In this document: positions 36,808 to 45,956 of the stretch, one piece after another
Layout of the letters: every line of letters starts with the position of its first letter
How positions within the stretch are numbered: position 1 is the stretch's first letter
DNA from: Nodosilinea sp. LEGE 06152
Lineage (GTDB): Bacteria > Cyanobacteriota > Cyanobacteriia > Phormidesmidales > Phormidesmidaceae
DNA length: 54,298 bases
NCBI RefSeq assembly: GCF_015207525.1
Contig: NZ_JADEWR010000009.1
Span: forward strand, 51,025-105,322
Direction of reading: 5' to 3'
The notes under the pieces: generated by a model
The model's input: only the letters and a program-made list of their open reading frames with translations
What the model was told of the DNA's origin: nothing
Database searches by the model: none
Position numbers and translations under genes: made by a program

Positions 36808-37173
36808 ATGATGCTCAAATCGACCACCCGGCACATTCACATCTACACCGCGATCGTTGCCAACAACGAACTGGTGCCCAGCGACGATAAACTCACCCTA
36901 GACATCGACCCTGACAACGAGTTCAACTGGTCCGAAGACGCACTCAAGGCCGTCTACGCCGAGTTTGACCGGCTGGTCGATGCCTCCGCTGGCGAAGATT
37001 TGACCGACTACAACCTGCGTCGCATTGGCTCTGATCTGGAGTATTTTGTGCGTCAGCTTTTGCAGCGCGGGGAGATTAGCTACAACCTCAAAAGCCGTGC
37101 CCTCAACTACAGTATGGGGCTACCCCGGATAGAATCGGCGGAATCGGCGGAATCGGCGGAATCGGTTGGTTAA
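36808..37173 (+). CDS. ndhM: NAD(P)H-quinone oxidoreductase subunit M
   Basis: A small peripheral subunit of the cyanobacterial NDH-1 complex in the thylakoid membrane, needed for cyclic electron flow and respiration. The 121 residues match NdhM throughout: KSTTRHIHIYTA, ELVPSDDKLTLDIDPDNEF and IGSDLEYFVRQLLQRGEISYNLKSR. After the family end (YSMGLPRI) there is an extra ESAESAESAES tail encoded by three 9-bp GAATCGGCG tandem units (37132-37158). The start is one of two adjacent ATGs (36808 or 36811). Confidence 0.93.
   Translation: MMLKSTTRHIHIYTAIVANNELVPSDDKLTLDIDPDNEFNWSEDALKAVYAEFDRLVDASAGEDLTDYNLRRIGSDLEYFVRQLLQRGEISYNLKSRALNYSMGLPRIESAESAESAESVG
37132..37158 (+). repeat. Tandem 9-bp repeat at the ndhM 3' end
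   Basis: Three consecutive GAATCGGCG units add ESA repeats to the NdhM C-terminus, followed by a fourth partial unit GAATCGG. Confidence 0.8.
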
Positions 37174-37392
37174 GGCGATCGCAAGCGGCTTCTAACCCAG
37201 GTCATGCTGTCTTGATCAGGGCAGCTAGGTGGGAACAATCGACATGATTTAAGTGGGTTTGGAGCCAGGGGTTGGCGGCTCCAGCGGTTCAAACTACGGG
37301 TTAGATACTCCTGGGTTAGATACTATTTAGAAACATGTGAGTTAGGAACATACGAGTAGAAACTACGAGCTGTTTATCTGCCCCAGAGGATC

Positions 37393-39837
37393 GTGATCCA
37401 GTGCTCTAACCCATCCTGCCGGTCGATTTCGACCCCACCTGCCAGCCGCTGCAAGGTCTGCGAAACGCCCCTGCTCTACCGTTTTTTGCTGGCGGTTGGC
37501 GATGAGCCAGTGGCAACTCGCCCCGGTGCGCTGATTGCAGGCCGATTTTTGGTCTGGAATGATGGTTCGAAGTTTGGTTCTGAATCGGTCCCAATCGGGC
37601 ACCAAATTTGGCTAGATACTCGGCCCGACCACCCTCCCCCGACTCTGGATACGATTCCAGCTTCGGTACTCAACTATTTAAAGCTGTTTGCCCTGGCCCA
37701 GCACATTCCCCGGCCCTACGCCCATCTGACTCCAGAGCAAACGGGGCTGACAGCGACCGTGCTGCTGCTCGATATGGCCCCCATCAGTGTTCGGGTCACC
37801 GAGCCGGAGGCTGACAGCAAGGCTTCATCTCCAGATTTATCCTCAGGGCTGGGGCAGGTTGAGGCAACGCTGCTGCCCTCCCTGGCTCAGCTCTGGACCC
37901 ACGGATCGGCTTTGCAACAGCTGAACTGGCTGCGGCAGATCGCCAACCTGTGGCCTATTTTGGCCACCGAGCGGGTGGCTACGACTCTGCTACAGCTTGA
38001 TGAACTGCGGGTCGATGGGGCCCTGCTGCGGCTTGCCACCCTAGCCGTCGATGACGCCACCCCTACCCTGGCCCAACTCGGCCAGCGGTGGCACGTCCTG
38101 GTGGCTACGGCTCAGCCCCCCGTGCGCCCCTACCTGAGCTGGTTGGTCAAGGCCATCAAAGACGGCCAGCTGACCTCCATCAAAGACCTGCTGGCCGAGC
38201 TAGAGGGGGCAATTCAAACCCTGGCCCAGGGATTGTTGGTGGCGGTTGACTGGACGGCGGATACGGACCAGGGACCTACCCGCGATCGCAACGAAGACGC
38301 CTGCTACCCTGAAAAAGAGCCCCGCCAGCAGCGGTTATCCGGGCTGGCAGCGGGGGTCGAGCCGCCCCCGCTACTGCTGGTATGTGACGGCATTGGCGGC
38401 CACGAACAGGGCAACGTGGCCTCCCAAACTGCAATCAAGCTGCTGCAGCAGGAGCTCGAACCGCTGACCCAGCAGCCCCACCTGTCTCCCACTGCGATCG
38501 CCGAGCGCCTCAGACAGGCGATCGTTCTGGCCAACGACGCGATCGCGGCCCGCAACAACGACGAACAGCGATCGGCTCGGGCCCGCATGGGCACGACGGT
38601 GGTAGTTGCCCTGGTGCATTTTCCCTACGTGTCTGTTGCTCACGTTGGCGACAGCCGGGCCTACCGGGTTAGTCCCCGCACCTGCTACCAAATCACCGTC
38701 GATGACGATGTCGCCTCGCGGGAAGCCCAGATGGGCTATGCCCTCTACTCGGAGGCCATGCAGCTGCCCAGCGGGGGAGCCCTGATCCAGGCCCTGGGCA
38801 TTAGCGACTCTGACTTGCTCTACCCGACGGTGCAGCACCTGCTGCTCGACGACAGCGTCGTGCTATTGCTTTGCTCTGACGGGCTGAGCGACTACGACCG
38901 GGTCGAAGCGCTAGCCCCTCACCTGGTCGCCCCCCTAACCCACGCTCCTGGCCCCGCCAGTCACGCCGTCGAGGCCCTAATTCACCAGGCCAATCGACTT
39001 AACGGCCACGACAATGTCACCGTTGGACTAATGCGGTTTACGCCCCAGGTGGGAGCCCTGCCGATGCTGCCCTCTGGCCCACTCCGACAGGCCGACGCGG
39101 CTATCCATGGCGATTTGGGTACGGTCTCTGCTGCACCAAAAACCGCGCCGCCATCCACGCGAGTCGTAGCCCCAGGCGCACAGAGCGGCGCACAGAGCGG
39201 CGCACAGAGCGATACCCGTCCCACCCGCTCCAGAATGGCCTGGAAGCCCTTCTTTGGAGGCATAGCCGTGGTGCTAGCGGGGCTGGGAGCGGCGGCTCTG
39301 CTGTGGGAGCGGCGATCGCAGGCTCCGGTGGCGCTACAGCCCTTGCAGACCAGCTGGTCGATCGCCGCCCTGATGGGACAACCACTGCCAGAAGCCGCTC
39401 TAGCCGCTACCGTGGACGTGCCCGTGGGGTCGTACTGGCAGGCTCAGCAGGCCGCCACCTCTGGCCCTGCGTCGGGCGGCCTGCGGCTGCGATCGCAGCC
39501 AAACCCACCCAGTAACGGGCTTGCCAACGCCCCAGAAGCGCCGGACGTGGCGACAGGCGTGGCGACGGGCAGCGTTCTGCGGGTTGTCAGCCGCCAAACC
39601 ACGGCCGACAATGTCGACTGGGTCCGGCTGCGGGTTTGCTCTATTCCCTCTGGGGTATCGCTAGACCAGCGCCCCCAGGAGACTAATCAGCCTCCCGTCT
39701 CGACCGCTGACCCCGATCTGAGTCAGCAACTCCTGGCTCCGGGTGACGAAGGCTGGGTGCAGGCCCGCCAACTTTACCAAGGCGCGGCCTTTTTAGACTT
39801 GGTAACCCCGGCTCAGTCGGGCCGCTGCCTGCCCTAG
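37393..39837 (+). CDS. PP2C-type protein phosphatase with zinc ribbon, membrane segment and C-terminal domain
   Basis: This is an 814-residue Ser/Thr phosphatase starting at a GTG. An N-terminal zinc-ribbon-like site (C4, C9, C20, C23) resembles that of other cyanobacterial signalling proteins. A helical region of about 250 residues follows. The PP2C domain (about 285-555) has the metal-binding aspartates in DQGPTRDRNEDAC, LLLVCDGIGGHEQG, AHVGDSRAYR, LLCSDGLSD and GHDNVTVG. A Pro/Ser-rich linker with three AQSG-type repeats leads to one membrane segment (about 618-636) and a C-terminal SH3-like region (LRLRSQPNPPS, VDWVRLRVC). The topology puts the phosphatase in the cytosol and the last domain outside. 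It leads a same-strand group with the CHAT-FHA gene 57 bp downstream. Confidence 0.85.
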   Translation: MIQCSNPSCRSISTPPASRCKVCETPLLYRFLLAVGDEPVATRPGALIAGRFLVWNDGSKFGSESVPIGHQIWLDTRPDHPPPTLDTIPASVLNYLKLFALAQHIPRPYAHLTPEQTGLTATVLLLDMAPISVRVTEPEADSKASSPDLSSGLGQVEATLLPSLAQLWTHGSALQQLNWLRQIANLWPILATERVATTLLQLDELRVDGALLRLATLAVDDATPTLAQLGQRWHVLVATAQPPVRPYLSWLVKAIKDGQLTSIKDLLAELEGAIQTLAQGLLVAVDWTADTDQGPTRDRNEDACYPEKEPRQQRLSGLAAGVEPPPLLLVCDGIGGHEQGNVASQTAIKLLQQELEPLTQQPHLSPTAIAERLRQAIVLANDAIAARNNDEQRSARARMGTTVVVALVHFPYVSVAHVGDSRAYRVSPRTCYQITVDDDVASREAQMGYALYSEAMQLPSGGALIQALGISDSDLLYPTVQHLLLDDSVVLLLCSDGLSDYDRVEALAPHLVAPLTHAPGPASHAVEALIHQANRLNGHDNVTVGLMRFTPQVGALPMLPSGPLRQADAAIHGDLGTVSAAPKTAPPSTRVVAPGAQSGAQSGAQSDTRPTRSRMAWKPFFGGIAVVLAGLGAAALLWERRSQAPVALQPLQTSWSIAALMGQPLPEAALAATVDVPVGSYWQAQQAATSGPASGGLRLRSQPNPPSNGLANAPEAPDVATGVATGSVLRVVSRQTTADNVDWVRLRVCSIPSGVSLDQRPQETNQPPVSTADPDLSQQLLAPGDEGWVQARQLYQGAAFLDLVTPAQSGRCLP
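39175..39210 (+). repeat. Tandem 12-bp repeat in the PP2C linker
   Basis: Three units of GGCGCACAGAGC lie head to tail and encode a Gly/Ser/Gln linker before the membrane segment. Confidence 0.8.
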
Positions 39838-39894
39838 CCGATTGGCTCCAGTCCTGGCATCTACCTATTTGGCTCTGTTGATTTCGGCTCGCCT

Positions 39895-41532
39895 ATGCTG
39901 TCGCCCGATGCTCTCACCCTTTGCCTTGCCATCGATCGCCTCACCCAGGTCGAGTCCAACCACTATGCCATTTGGGTGCTAAAGAGCCCGTTTCCGGGCG
40001 GCTATGCCCACCACGATCGCCTGTGGGATAGCCAGATGGCCCAGCTTTGGGAGAGTTGGCAGCAGTTTTTTTCGCTGCGCGGATTGCCCCAGGTGCCCCA
40101 CGTGCCCTCGGCCTACGTGCCGGCGTTTCATCTCGACGACTTGCTCGATCGGGTGGCCCCAGCCGCCGAGACCGGCGGCAAAACCGGGCGACTGATGCAG
40201 GGCTTGGGGGTCAGCCTCTGGGAATGGCTGTTTGATGGCCCCATTCGCCAGACCCTAGAGCGCAGCTTGGGCATGGCCATTGGCCAAAACCGACCGCTCA
40301 GGCTGCGGCTAGAGGTGCGACCGCCCGAGCTGATTAGCCTGCCCTGGGAAATTATGCAGCCCGAGCCCGGCTGTCCAGCCCTGTCGCTGGGGCCGCAAGT
40401 GCTGTTCAGCCGCACCGCCAGCGCCGTAGAACCCCTGCCCGAGGCCGAACTCGATATCTCTTTACGCATTCTGCTGGTGTTAGGGCAGGATGATCCGGGC
40501 AGCGCAGAGGGGGGCAAGAACGTTCTGCAGCTGCCCCAGGAGGCCGAAGCCCTCAAGCAGCTGCTAGAGCTCAGCGCCTCTCGGCTCAGCTATCAGGGAG
40601 CTAGCCCAGTGGTTTGCCAGGTGCAAACCCTGATTGAACCCGATACCAAAACCCTGCTGAATGCCTTAGAGACCGGGTACTTTAACGTCTTTTTCTACGC
40701 CGGGCATGGGGTACCCGCCCCGGATGGGGGGCTGCTGTTTTTGCGCCAGGGGGGCAGCCTGAGCGGCACCGAGCTGGCCCAGGGGCTGGCCCGTAACGGC
40801 ATTCGCCTGGCGGTGTTTAACACCTGTTGGGGAGCCCAGCCCGACCTGCAGGAGCAGCAGGTTATTCCCCGCAGCAGTCTGGCGGAGGTGCTGCTGCACC
40901 ACGGCGTGCCAGCGGTGCTGGCCATGCGCGACTCTATTGCTGACCACGAGGCCTTGAGCTTTATTCAGGTGCTGGCCCGGGGGCTGGCCGAGCGACAGCC
41001 CGTGGCCCAGGCGGTGGCCCTGGCCCGACAGCATTTGCTGACGGCCTACCACTTCAACCATACGGCCTGGACGCTGCCGGTGCTCTATCAGCACCCGCAG
41101 TTTGAGGGGCACTTGCTGCGCGAAGTTGGCCTGGCCGTGACCCAGCTGCCGGGGCAAGACCTGCGGGCTACCCAGGCAGTGGTGCTGCGCTGTCTGAATA
41201 CCCCAACCCGCCTGTGGCGTCTCTACGACGGCTATTTGCGGGTGGGGCGGCTGCCCGACAATGACCTGGTGATTTTAGAGCCCTGGGTCTCGGGGCAGCA
41301 TGCCGAAATCTTTTGCCGCACTCAGTTTGACAACGGGTTTCAAGAGACCCACTACTACCTGCGCGACATGTCACGCTACGGTTCGTACTACTTCGACCAG
41401 CGCGGCTGGCACCACGTCCACCGGGCCGAGGTGCCGCTCGCCCTGGGTACGGCCATCCGGTTTGGCAGCCAGGATGGCGAACTGATGGAGTTTACCCTGG
41501 AGGGTAGCCCCAAATCGACACCGCCCTGCTAG
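39895..41532 (+). CDS. CHAT (caspase-like) protein with C-terminal FHA domain
   Basis: This 545-residue protein joins two modules. Residues about 130-400 form a CHAT peptidase: LEVRPPELISLPWE, the catalytic His in FYAGHG (H271) and Cys in VFNTCWG (C311). The dyad is intact, so cleavage activity is expected. Residues about 430-540 form an FHA domain, with the phosphothreonine-binding features GRLPDND and VSGQHAEI and the later Asn/His-rich strands. FHA modules bind phosphothreonine, so the protease could be recruited or switched by phosphorylated partners. The upstream gene encodes a PP2C phosphatase, which would oppose such phosphorylation; no kinase gene is in the window. The target of cleavage is unknown. 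Confidence 0.88.
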   Translation: MLSPDALTLCLAIDRLTQVESNHYAIWVLKSPFPGGYAHHDRLWDSQMAQLWESWQQFFSLRGLPQVPHVPSAYVPAFHLDDLLDRVAPAAETGGKTGRLMQGLGVSLWEWLFDGPIRQTLERSLGMAIGQNRPLRLRLEVRPPELISLPWEIMQPEPGCPALSLGPQVLFSRTASAVEPLPEAELDISLRILLVLGQDDPGSAEGGKNVLQLPQEAEALKQLLELSASRLSYQGASPVVCQVQTLIEPDTKTLLNALETGYFNVFFYAGHGVPAPDGGLLFLRQGGSLSGTELAQGLARNGIRLAVFNTCWGAQPDLQEQQVIPRSSLAEVLLHHGVPAVLAMRDSIADHEALSFIQVLARGLAERQPVAQAVALARQHLLTAYHFNHTAWTLPVLYQHPQFEGHLLREVGLAVTQLPGQDLRATQAVVLRCLNTPTRLWRLYDGYLRVGRLPDNDLVILEPWVSGQHAEIFCRTQFDNGFQETHYYLRDMSRYGSYYFDQRGWHHVHRAEVPLALGTAIRFGSQDGELMEFTLEGSPKSTPPC

Positions 41533-41634
41533 CAAAATCACAAAATTGCTCACGTCGTACGGAATCCTCAAGCGGCGCGATGTATCCACTGACATCAGGT
41601 ACTGTTACCATCTCGTGCATCTGTAGATAACGCT

Positions 41635-42300
41635 ATGACCCAGCCATCCCAAAACCCCAATTCTGCTTCTGAGTCCGCCATGGCCGCCGAACACGATTTG
41701 CTTGCTGCGATTCTTCACCCCGAACCGGCGTACCCCTGGCAGCCGCTGGCCCCAGAGGCAGAGGGCTACCTGGCCAACCTGGAAACAGAGTTTGACGCCC
41801 TGGCCGACGATGACCTCAGTACCGCGATCGCCGCCGGTTGGCAAACCCTGGCAGCCCAGATCACCACCCAAATGGATGCGGCGCAAACGGCTCCTCAAAC
41901 CGCTGTGGGTCTGGGCCAAATGGCCGCCACCTCGGTGCTCGATCAGCTGCGCCAGTTTCAGGGACGGCTGCCCAATGACCTACTCCAAAGCCTGGCCAAC
42001 TCCGCTACCACCCTGGCCCGCAGTGGTCAACCCCTGATCGATCAGCTGGTGCAGTGCGCGGGCGACATCTTGCCCGACTGGAACATTGACGATCTGGCCG
42101 TGCTGGCCCGTCCTTTGGCCTACTCACTGCGCGACGGCCGGGGCGAAATTGTAGAGCTAAACCTGCGGGCGATTCCGGCCAGTGCCTGGGACTCGCTGTC
42201 TGACCTGGAGCAGGCGCGGCTAACCCTGACTATTGCCTCGGTAGCCCTCAAGGCGGCTAAAACCGACGCTGGCCCTGGCAACAACCCCTCCGCTGACTGA
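41635..42300 (+). CDS. Unknown protein in the PP2C/CHAT group
   Basis: A 221-residue protein I do not recognise. It is acidic, Ala/Gln/Leu-rich and helix-prone (SLANSATTLARSGQPLIDQL, TIASVALKAAKTDA), with no membrane segment or signal peptide. A mixed C-terminal stretch with ILPDWNIDDLAVLARPLAYS may be a folded domain. It lies 102 bp after the CHAT-FHA gene and 157 bp before the TPR-CD225 gene on the same strand, so it may be a partner or regulator of the CHAT protein; that is inference from position. Confidence 0.6.
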   Translation: MTQPSQNPNSASESAMAAEHDLLAAILHPEPAYPWQPLAPEAEGYLANLETEFDALADDDLSTAIAAGWQTLAAQITTQMDAAQTAPQTAVGLGQMAATSVLDQLRQFQGRLPNDLLQSLANSATTLARSGQPLIDQLVQCAGDILPDWNIDDLAVLARPLAYSLRDGRGEIVELNLRAIPASAWDSLSDLEQARLTLTIASVALKAAKTDAGPGNNPSAD

Positions 42301-42457
42301 GCGGGTTTACAGTCCTCACCTTTGTATCGACGGCTGTAAATGCGAAAACTGCATAAAAGAATGGCGCTACCCGTTACGATCTCGTAATGCTTCACTGACA
42401 AGGCCAGATTCCCAAGGAATCATGAGGGTGGATGCCTCTCCTCACCAATGATTCTCA

Positions 42458-43630
42458 ATGCTCATGGGACGTTACTTTACCCCCTGGCTGCGCCGCCAGC
42501 AGGCTCGCTATCGCTATCGACAGGCCCTAACCCTGATTCGCCAGGGAAACGTCGATGCCGCGCTAGTGGTGTTGTCCCAGGCCCTAGACGGCTATCCCCA
42601 TCCGGCCGATATTCACATTGAGCTGGGTAAAGCCCACTGGCAAATGGAGAATACGGCGGCGGCGCTGAGCCACTTTACCGCCGCGATCGCCCTTGACCCC
42701 ACCAGCATTCGAGCCTACGGTAACCGTGGCTTGCTCTACTGTCACCAGGGGCAAGACGATCTGGCTTTGGCCGACTGGCAACAGGCCCTAGAAGGCCAGC
42801 CCGGCCACGCGCTGATTCACTACAACCGAGGGCTGCTGTATTTTCGGCAGCAAAACTACGGGTTGGCCCTGGCCGACTTTAATGCCGCCATTGCCGCCAA
42901 CCCCAACCTAGCTGAGGCCTACCTGCACCGGGGCCACACCCACGAACAGCTCGGCCAGCCCGATGCCGCCGCCCACGATTGGGAACTGGCCCTCTGCAAT
43001 GATCTCAACCTCGACCAGGCGCGGCTCAAGTTGCACCACCGCTACCAGGCCCACCGCGATCGCGCCCTTTCTCAGCGCCTGCAGACAGAGCTGGGCCTGC
43101 GACACATCACTGTTGTGGCCCAACACCAGGACGACAACTTGAGGATTCAGGTGCATCGCCCGGTAGGGGTCGGCATCAACTACTTCACCCTGCCCGACCA
43201 GATTCGCGCCCTGATCATCAAGTGGCAGCTAGAGGAGGTGCAGAGCTTTGAACTCACCGGGCAGGTGCAGGATCAGCCCGTGGTCGAGTGGCGGGGCAGC
43301 TACAAGCTGTTTCAGGGGCAGCCCTGTCCTCCGGCCCGGTGGCATCGGGTGCTGCTCACGGCCTTCGTGATTTTTCCACCCCTAGGCATTCCCGCCCTGG
43401 CCTGCGCCATGAACCTGCGCCAGGCCTACCAGCGGGGCGACTACCTCACCGCGCTACGGGCCTCCAAGGCCATTCAGGGCCTGTGCCGCGCTGGGGGAAT
43501 TGCCTCACTCACTTTGGTAACGCTGCTGGCCGGGTACTGGGGCTACCAGCGTTTCTATGGGCCGCCGGAGGCTTCGGCCGCCCCAGCTCAGCTTACCCCG
43601 GTTAAGAAGCCGGTTCCGGCTGATAACTAG
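42458..43630 (+). CDS. TPR protein with C-terminal CD225-like membrane module
   Basis: A 390-residue protein with an N-terminal basic segment and about five TPR repeats (residues about 20-190; for example GNVDAALVVLSQALDGYPHP, YGNRGLLYCHQGQDDLALAD and EAYLHRGHTHEQLGQPDAAA). A beta-rich linker (about 205-290) follows. The C-terminus (about 305-375) shows FPPLGIPALACAMNLRQAYQ, RGDYLTALRASKAIQGL and a second hydrophobic segment, the pattern of CD225/dispanin modules. TPRs bind partner proteins and the CD225 part would tether them to the membrane. It follows the CHAT-FHA group and its 3' end overlaps the convergent phosphoribosyltransferase gene by 29 bp. Confidence 0.75.
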   Translation: MLMGRYFTPWLRRQQARYRYRQALTLIRQGNVDAALVVLSQALDGYPHPADIHIELGKAHWQMENTAAALSHFTAAIALDPTSIRAYGNRGLLYCHQGQDDLALADWQQALEGQPGHALIHYNRGLLYFRQQNYGLALADFNAAIAANPNLAEAYLHRGHTHEQLGQPDAAAHDWELALCNDLNLDQARLKLHHRYQAHRDRALSQRLQTELGLRHITVVAQHQDDNLRIQVHRPVGVGINYFTLPDQIRALIIKWQLEEVQSFELTGQVQDQPVVEWRGSYKLFQGQPCPPARWHRVLLTAFVIFPPLGIPALACAMNLRQAYQRGDYLTALRASKAIQGLCRAGGIASLTLVTLLAGYWGYQRFYGPPEASAAPAQLTPVKKPVPADN

Positions 43631-44126
43631 CCGCCAGTTCGGCGGGGGTCATGGTTTCGTAGCGCTCAAAGGGCTGGTGAATCCAGGGGTTGTCGGGCAG
43701 GTAGACCACGTGGTAGTCGGGCTTGAGAATGGAGTCGGCCTTGTACCACAGCACCGCCGTGCGCAGATCTTCAATGTAGAAGCCGTACTTGTGGCGCAGC
43801 CAGTCCATCGACTTCTTCAGGCTGTAGCCCGAGTCGACCAGGTCATCGACAATTAGCACCTGGCTGCCCAGGCTGGGGGTGGTCATGCTCAAATCGCGGG
43901 AAAACGTGATGGCCCCGCGGGTGCGACCGTCGGCTCCGCCGTAGGAGGCCGTAGACAAAATAGCCAGCGGCACGTCGAACAGGCGGCAGAGGGTATCGCC
44001 AATGCGCAGCCCGCCCTTGGCCAGACAGACAATTTGGTTAAACTCCCAGCCTGATTCGTAGATCTGAACGGCCAGCTTTTCGGTATCGCGGTGATAGTCG
44101 TCCCAGCTTACGTAGAAATCAGCCAT
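43602..44126 (-). CDS. Phosphoribosyltransferase-family protein
   Basis: From the ATG at 44126, with AGGAG seven bases upstream, it encodes 174 residues. The PRPP-binding motif VLIVDDLVDSGYSL (about 89-102) and LAKGGLRIGDTLCRLF identify a type I phosphoribosyltransferase similar to purine (xanthine/hypoxanthine) salvage enzymes. Substrate specificity is not fixed by the sequence. It converges with the TPR-CD225 gene, whose last codons it overlaps antisense. The NCS1 permease further right, in the family of nucleobase transporters, could be a functional partner, though not adjacent. Confidence 0.8.
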   Translation of the reverse strand: MADFYVSWDDYHRDTEKLAVQIYESGWEFNQIVCLAKGGLRIGDTLCRLFDVPLAILSTASYGGADGRTRGAITFSRDLSMTTPSLGSQVLIVDDLVDSGYSLKKSMDWLRHKYGFYIEDLRTAVLWYKADSILKPDYHVVYLPDNPWIHQPFERYETMTPAELAASYQPEPAS

Positions 44127-44354
44127 AGCCATTCTCCTAGGCAATCCCCTAGTGGATAAACTGCTGTTCGGCGGTTGTCCAGCCCTCTACTCAGCTATAG
44201 AGTTTTGTCCAGAGAAGCGCTACAGTTCCTAAGCTGGACTTGGTGTAGGGCGTTTGCAATGGGGAAATAATACACTGAGGACGCGGTTTGAATCGTTATA
44301 CATCCACGATCATCGCCCAGTCTTTGATCACTTCGTTTACCGAGCACCCGACCT

Positions 44355-45770
44355 ATGGCTTCTAACGTTCCGCCAAGCGGCGCTAGCTACTCTGTCCCCA
44401 AACCGTTTTCGCTGGGAGGCAAGCTGGCCTTTGGAGCCGGAGACATTGGGCCGGGGATGACGGCCAACCTGCTGGCGTTTTCGTACCTGATCTTTTTGAC
44501 TACGGCGGCGGGTTTGAGCCCGGTGGCAGCGGGCTCGGTACTGGCGATTGGGCGAATTTGGGATGCGGTGAATGACCCGTTTATTGGCTACTTGAGCGAC
44601 AAAACCCGCACCCGCTGGGGTCGCCGCTACCCGTGGATTTTGCTGGGGGCGATTCCCTTTGGGGTGACATTTTTCTTGAACTGGATAGTGCCAGCGTGGG
44701 AAAGCGATACCGCCAAGTTTTGGTACTACGTGGTGATCTCGCTGCTGTTTCAGATATTTTACACGGTGGTGAATTTGCCCTACACCACGCTCACCGCCGA
44801 ACTCACCAAAGACTATGACGAGCGCACCGAGCTGACCGCCTTTCGGCTGGGCTCGTCGCTGTTTGGGGCGATCGCGGCCCTGGGCCTGGGTCTGGTGATC
44901 ACTCAATCGATCGCCGATTTGCGCCAGCAGTACCTGGTGCTGGGGGGCATCTGCGCGGTGCTGTCGGTGCTGCCGCTGCTGTGGTGCGTGTGGGGCACCT
45001 ACCCCTACGCCGTGCAGCGCAACGCCCTCCAGCCTGCCGATACGGACGAAGTTGCCCTGTCGTTTCCCGCCCAGATCAAGGTGGTCTTTGCCAATCGGGC
45101 CTTTTTGTTTGTGGTCGGCATCTACCTGTTTGCCTGGCTGGCCCTGCAGATGACCGCCAGCATCATTCCCTTCTACGCCACCTTCTGGATGGGTCTAGAT
45201 TCGTACTTTTTGGCGGCGCTGCTGGTGCAGGGTACGGCCATTTTGATGATGGTGGTGGTGAACTACCTCAGCCGTCGCCTGGGCAAGCAGGAGGTATTTT
45301 ACATCGGCATTGGCATCTGGATTATTGCCCAGATCGCCCTATTTTTTGTGCAGCCGGGGCAGGTGGCGTTTCTGTACCTGCTGTGCATTGTGATTAGCTT
45401 TGGGGTAGCCACCGCCTACGTGGTGCCCTGGGCCATGCTGCCCGACGTGATCGAACTCGACGAGCTCAAAACCGGCCAGCGGCGGGAGGGCATTTTCTAC
45501 GCCTTTATGACCCTGCTGCAAAAGGTGGGCCTGGCCCTGGGGCTATTTTTGGTCAGCCTGGCGCTGCAGTTTTCGGGGTTTGTCAGCGAGGCTACCCAGC
45601 AGTCTGACCAGGCGCTGCTGGCCATTCGCGTGTTTATTGGCCCGGTGCCGATGGTGCTGCTGCTGGCGGCGATCGCGCTGACCCGGTTTTACCCCATCAC
45701 CCGCCAGGTGCACGAGGAAATCTTGCTGCAGCTGGTCGAGCGCCAGCGCAACCTGGAGCAGGATGGGTAG
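44355..45770 (+). CDS. GPH-family (MelB-like) sugar:cation symporter
   Basis: A 471-residue transporter with about 12 membrane helices. The family features are DAVNDPFIGYLSDKTRTRWG with RRYPWILLGAIP, and later DVIELDELKTGQRREGIFYA. This fits glycoside-pentoside-hexuronide:cation symporters in the MFS fold; the sugar and coupling ion are unknown. It follows a 228-bp gap from the phosphoribosyltransferase gene and precedes leuA by about 190 bp, with no sign of co-transcription. Confidence 0.85.
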   Translation: MASNVPPSGASYSVPKPFSLGGKLAFGAGDIGPGMTANLLAFSYLIFLTTAAGLSPVAAGSVLAIGRIWDAVNDPFIGYLSDKTRTRWGRRYPWILLGAIPFGVTFFLNWIVPAWESDTAKFWYYVVISLLFQIFYTVVNLPYTTLTAELTKDYDERTELTAFRLGSSLFGAIAALGLGLVITQSIADLRQQYLVLGGICAVLSVLPLLWCVWGTYPYAVQRNALQPADTDEVALSFPAQIKVVFANRAFLFVVGIYLFAWLALQMTASIIPFYATFWMGLDSYFLAALLVQGTAILMMVVVNYLSRRLGKQEVFYIGIGIWIIAQIALFFVQPGQVAFLYLLCIVISFGVATAYVVPWAMLPDVIELDELKTGQRREGIFYAFMTLLQKVGLALGLFLVSLALQFSGFVSEATQQSDQALLAIRVFIGPVPMVLLLAAIALTRFYPITRQVHEEILLQLVERQRNLEQDG

Positions 45771-45956
45771 TGTCAGCGATCGCTCAAAATGATCGGCACT
45801 AAGTCGTAGCGAATCCGACTTGAGGCGGGTAGAATGGTGAGAATCGATACATTTATCTGGCCTATTCCAGCGCTGGAACCGCCTTGGGTCGTCATCGTCT
45901 GAGAAAGGCCCTAATCTCGATCTAGCACCCTCGTTGTCTACTCTGTGGGAGTCACC

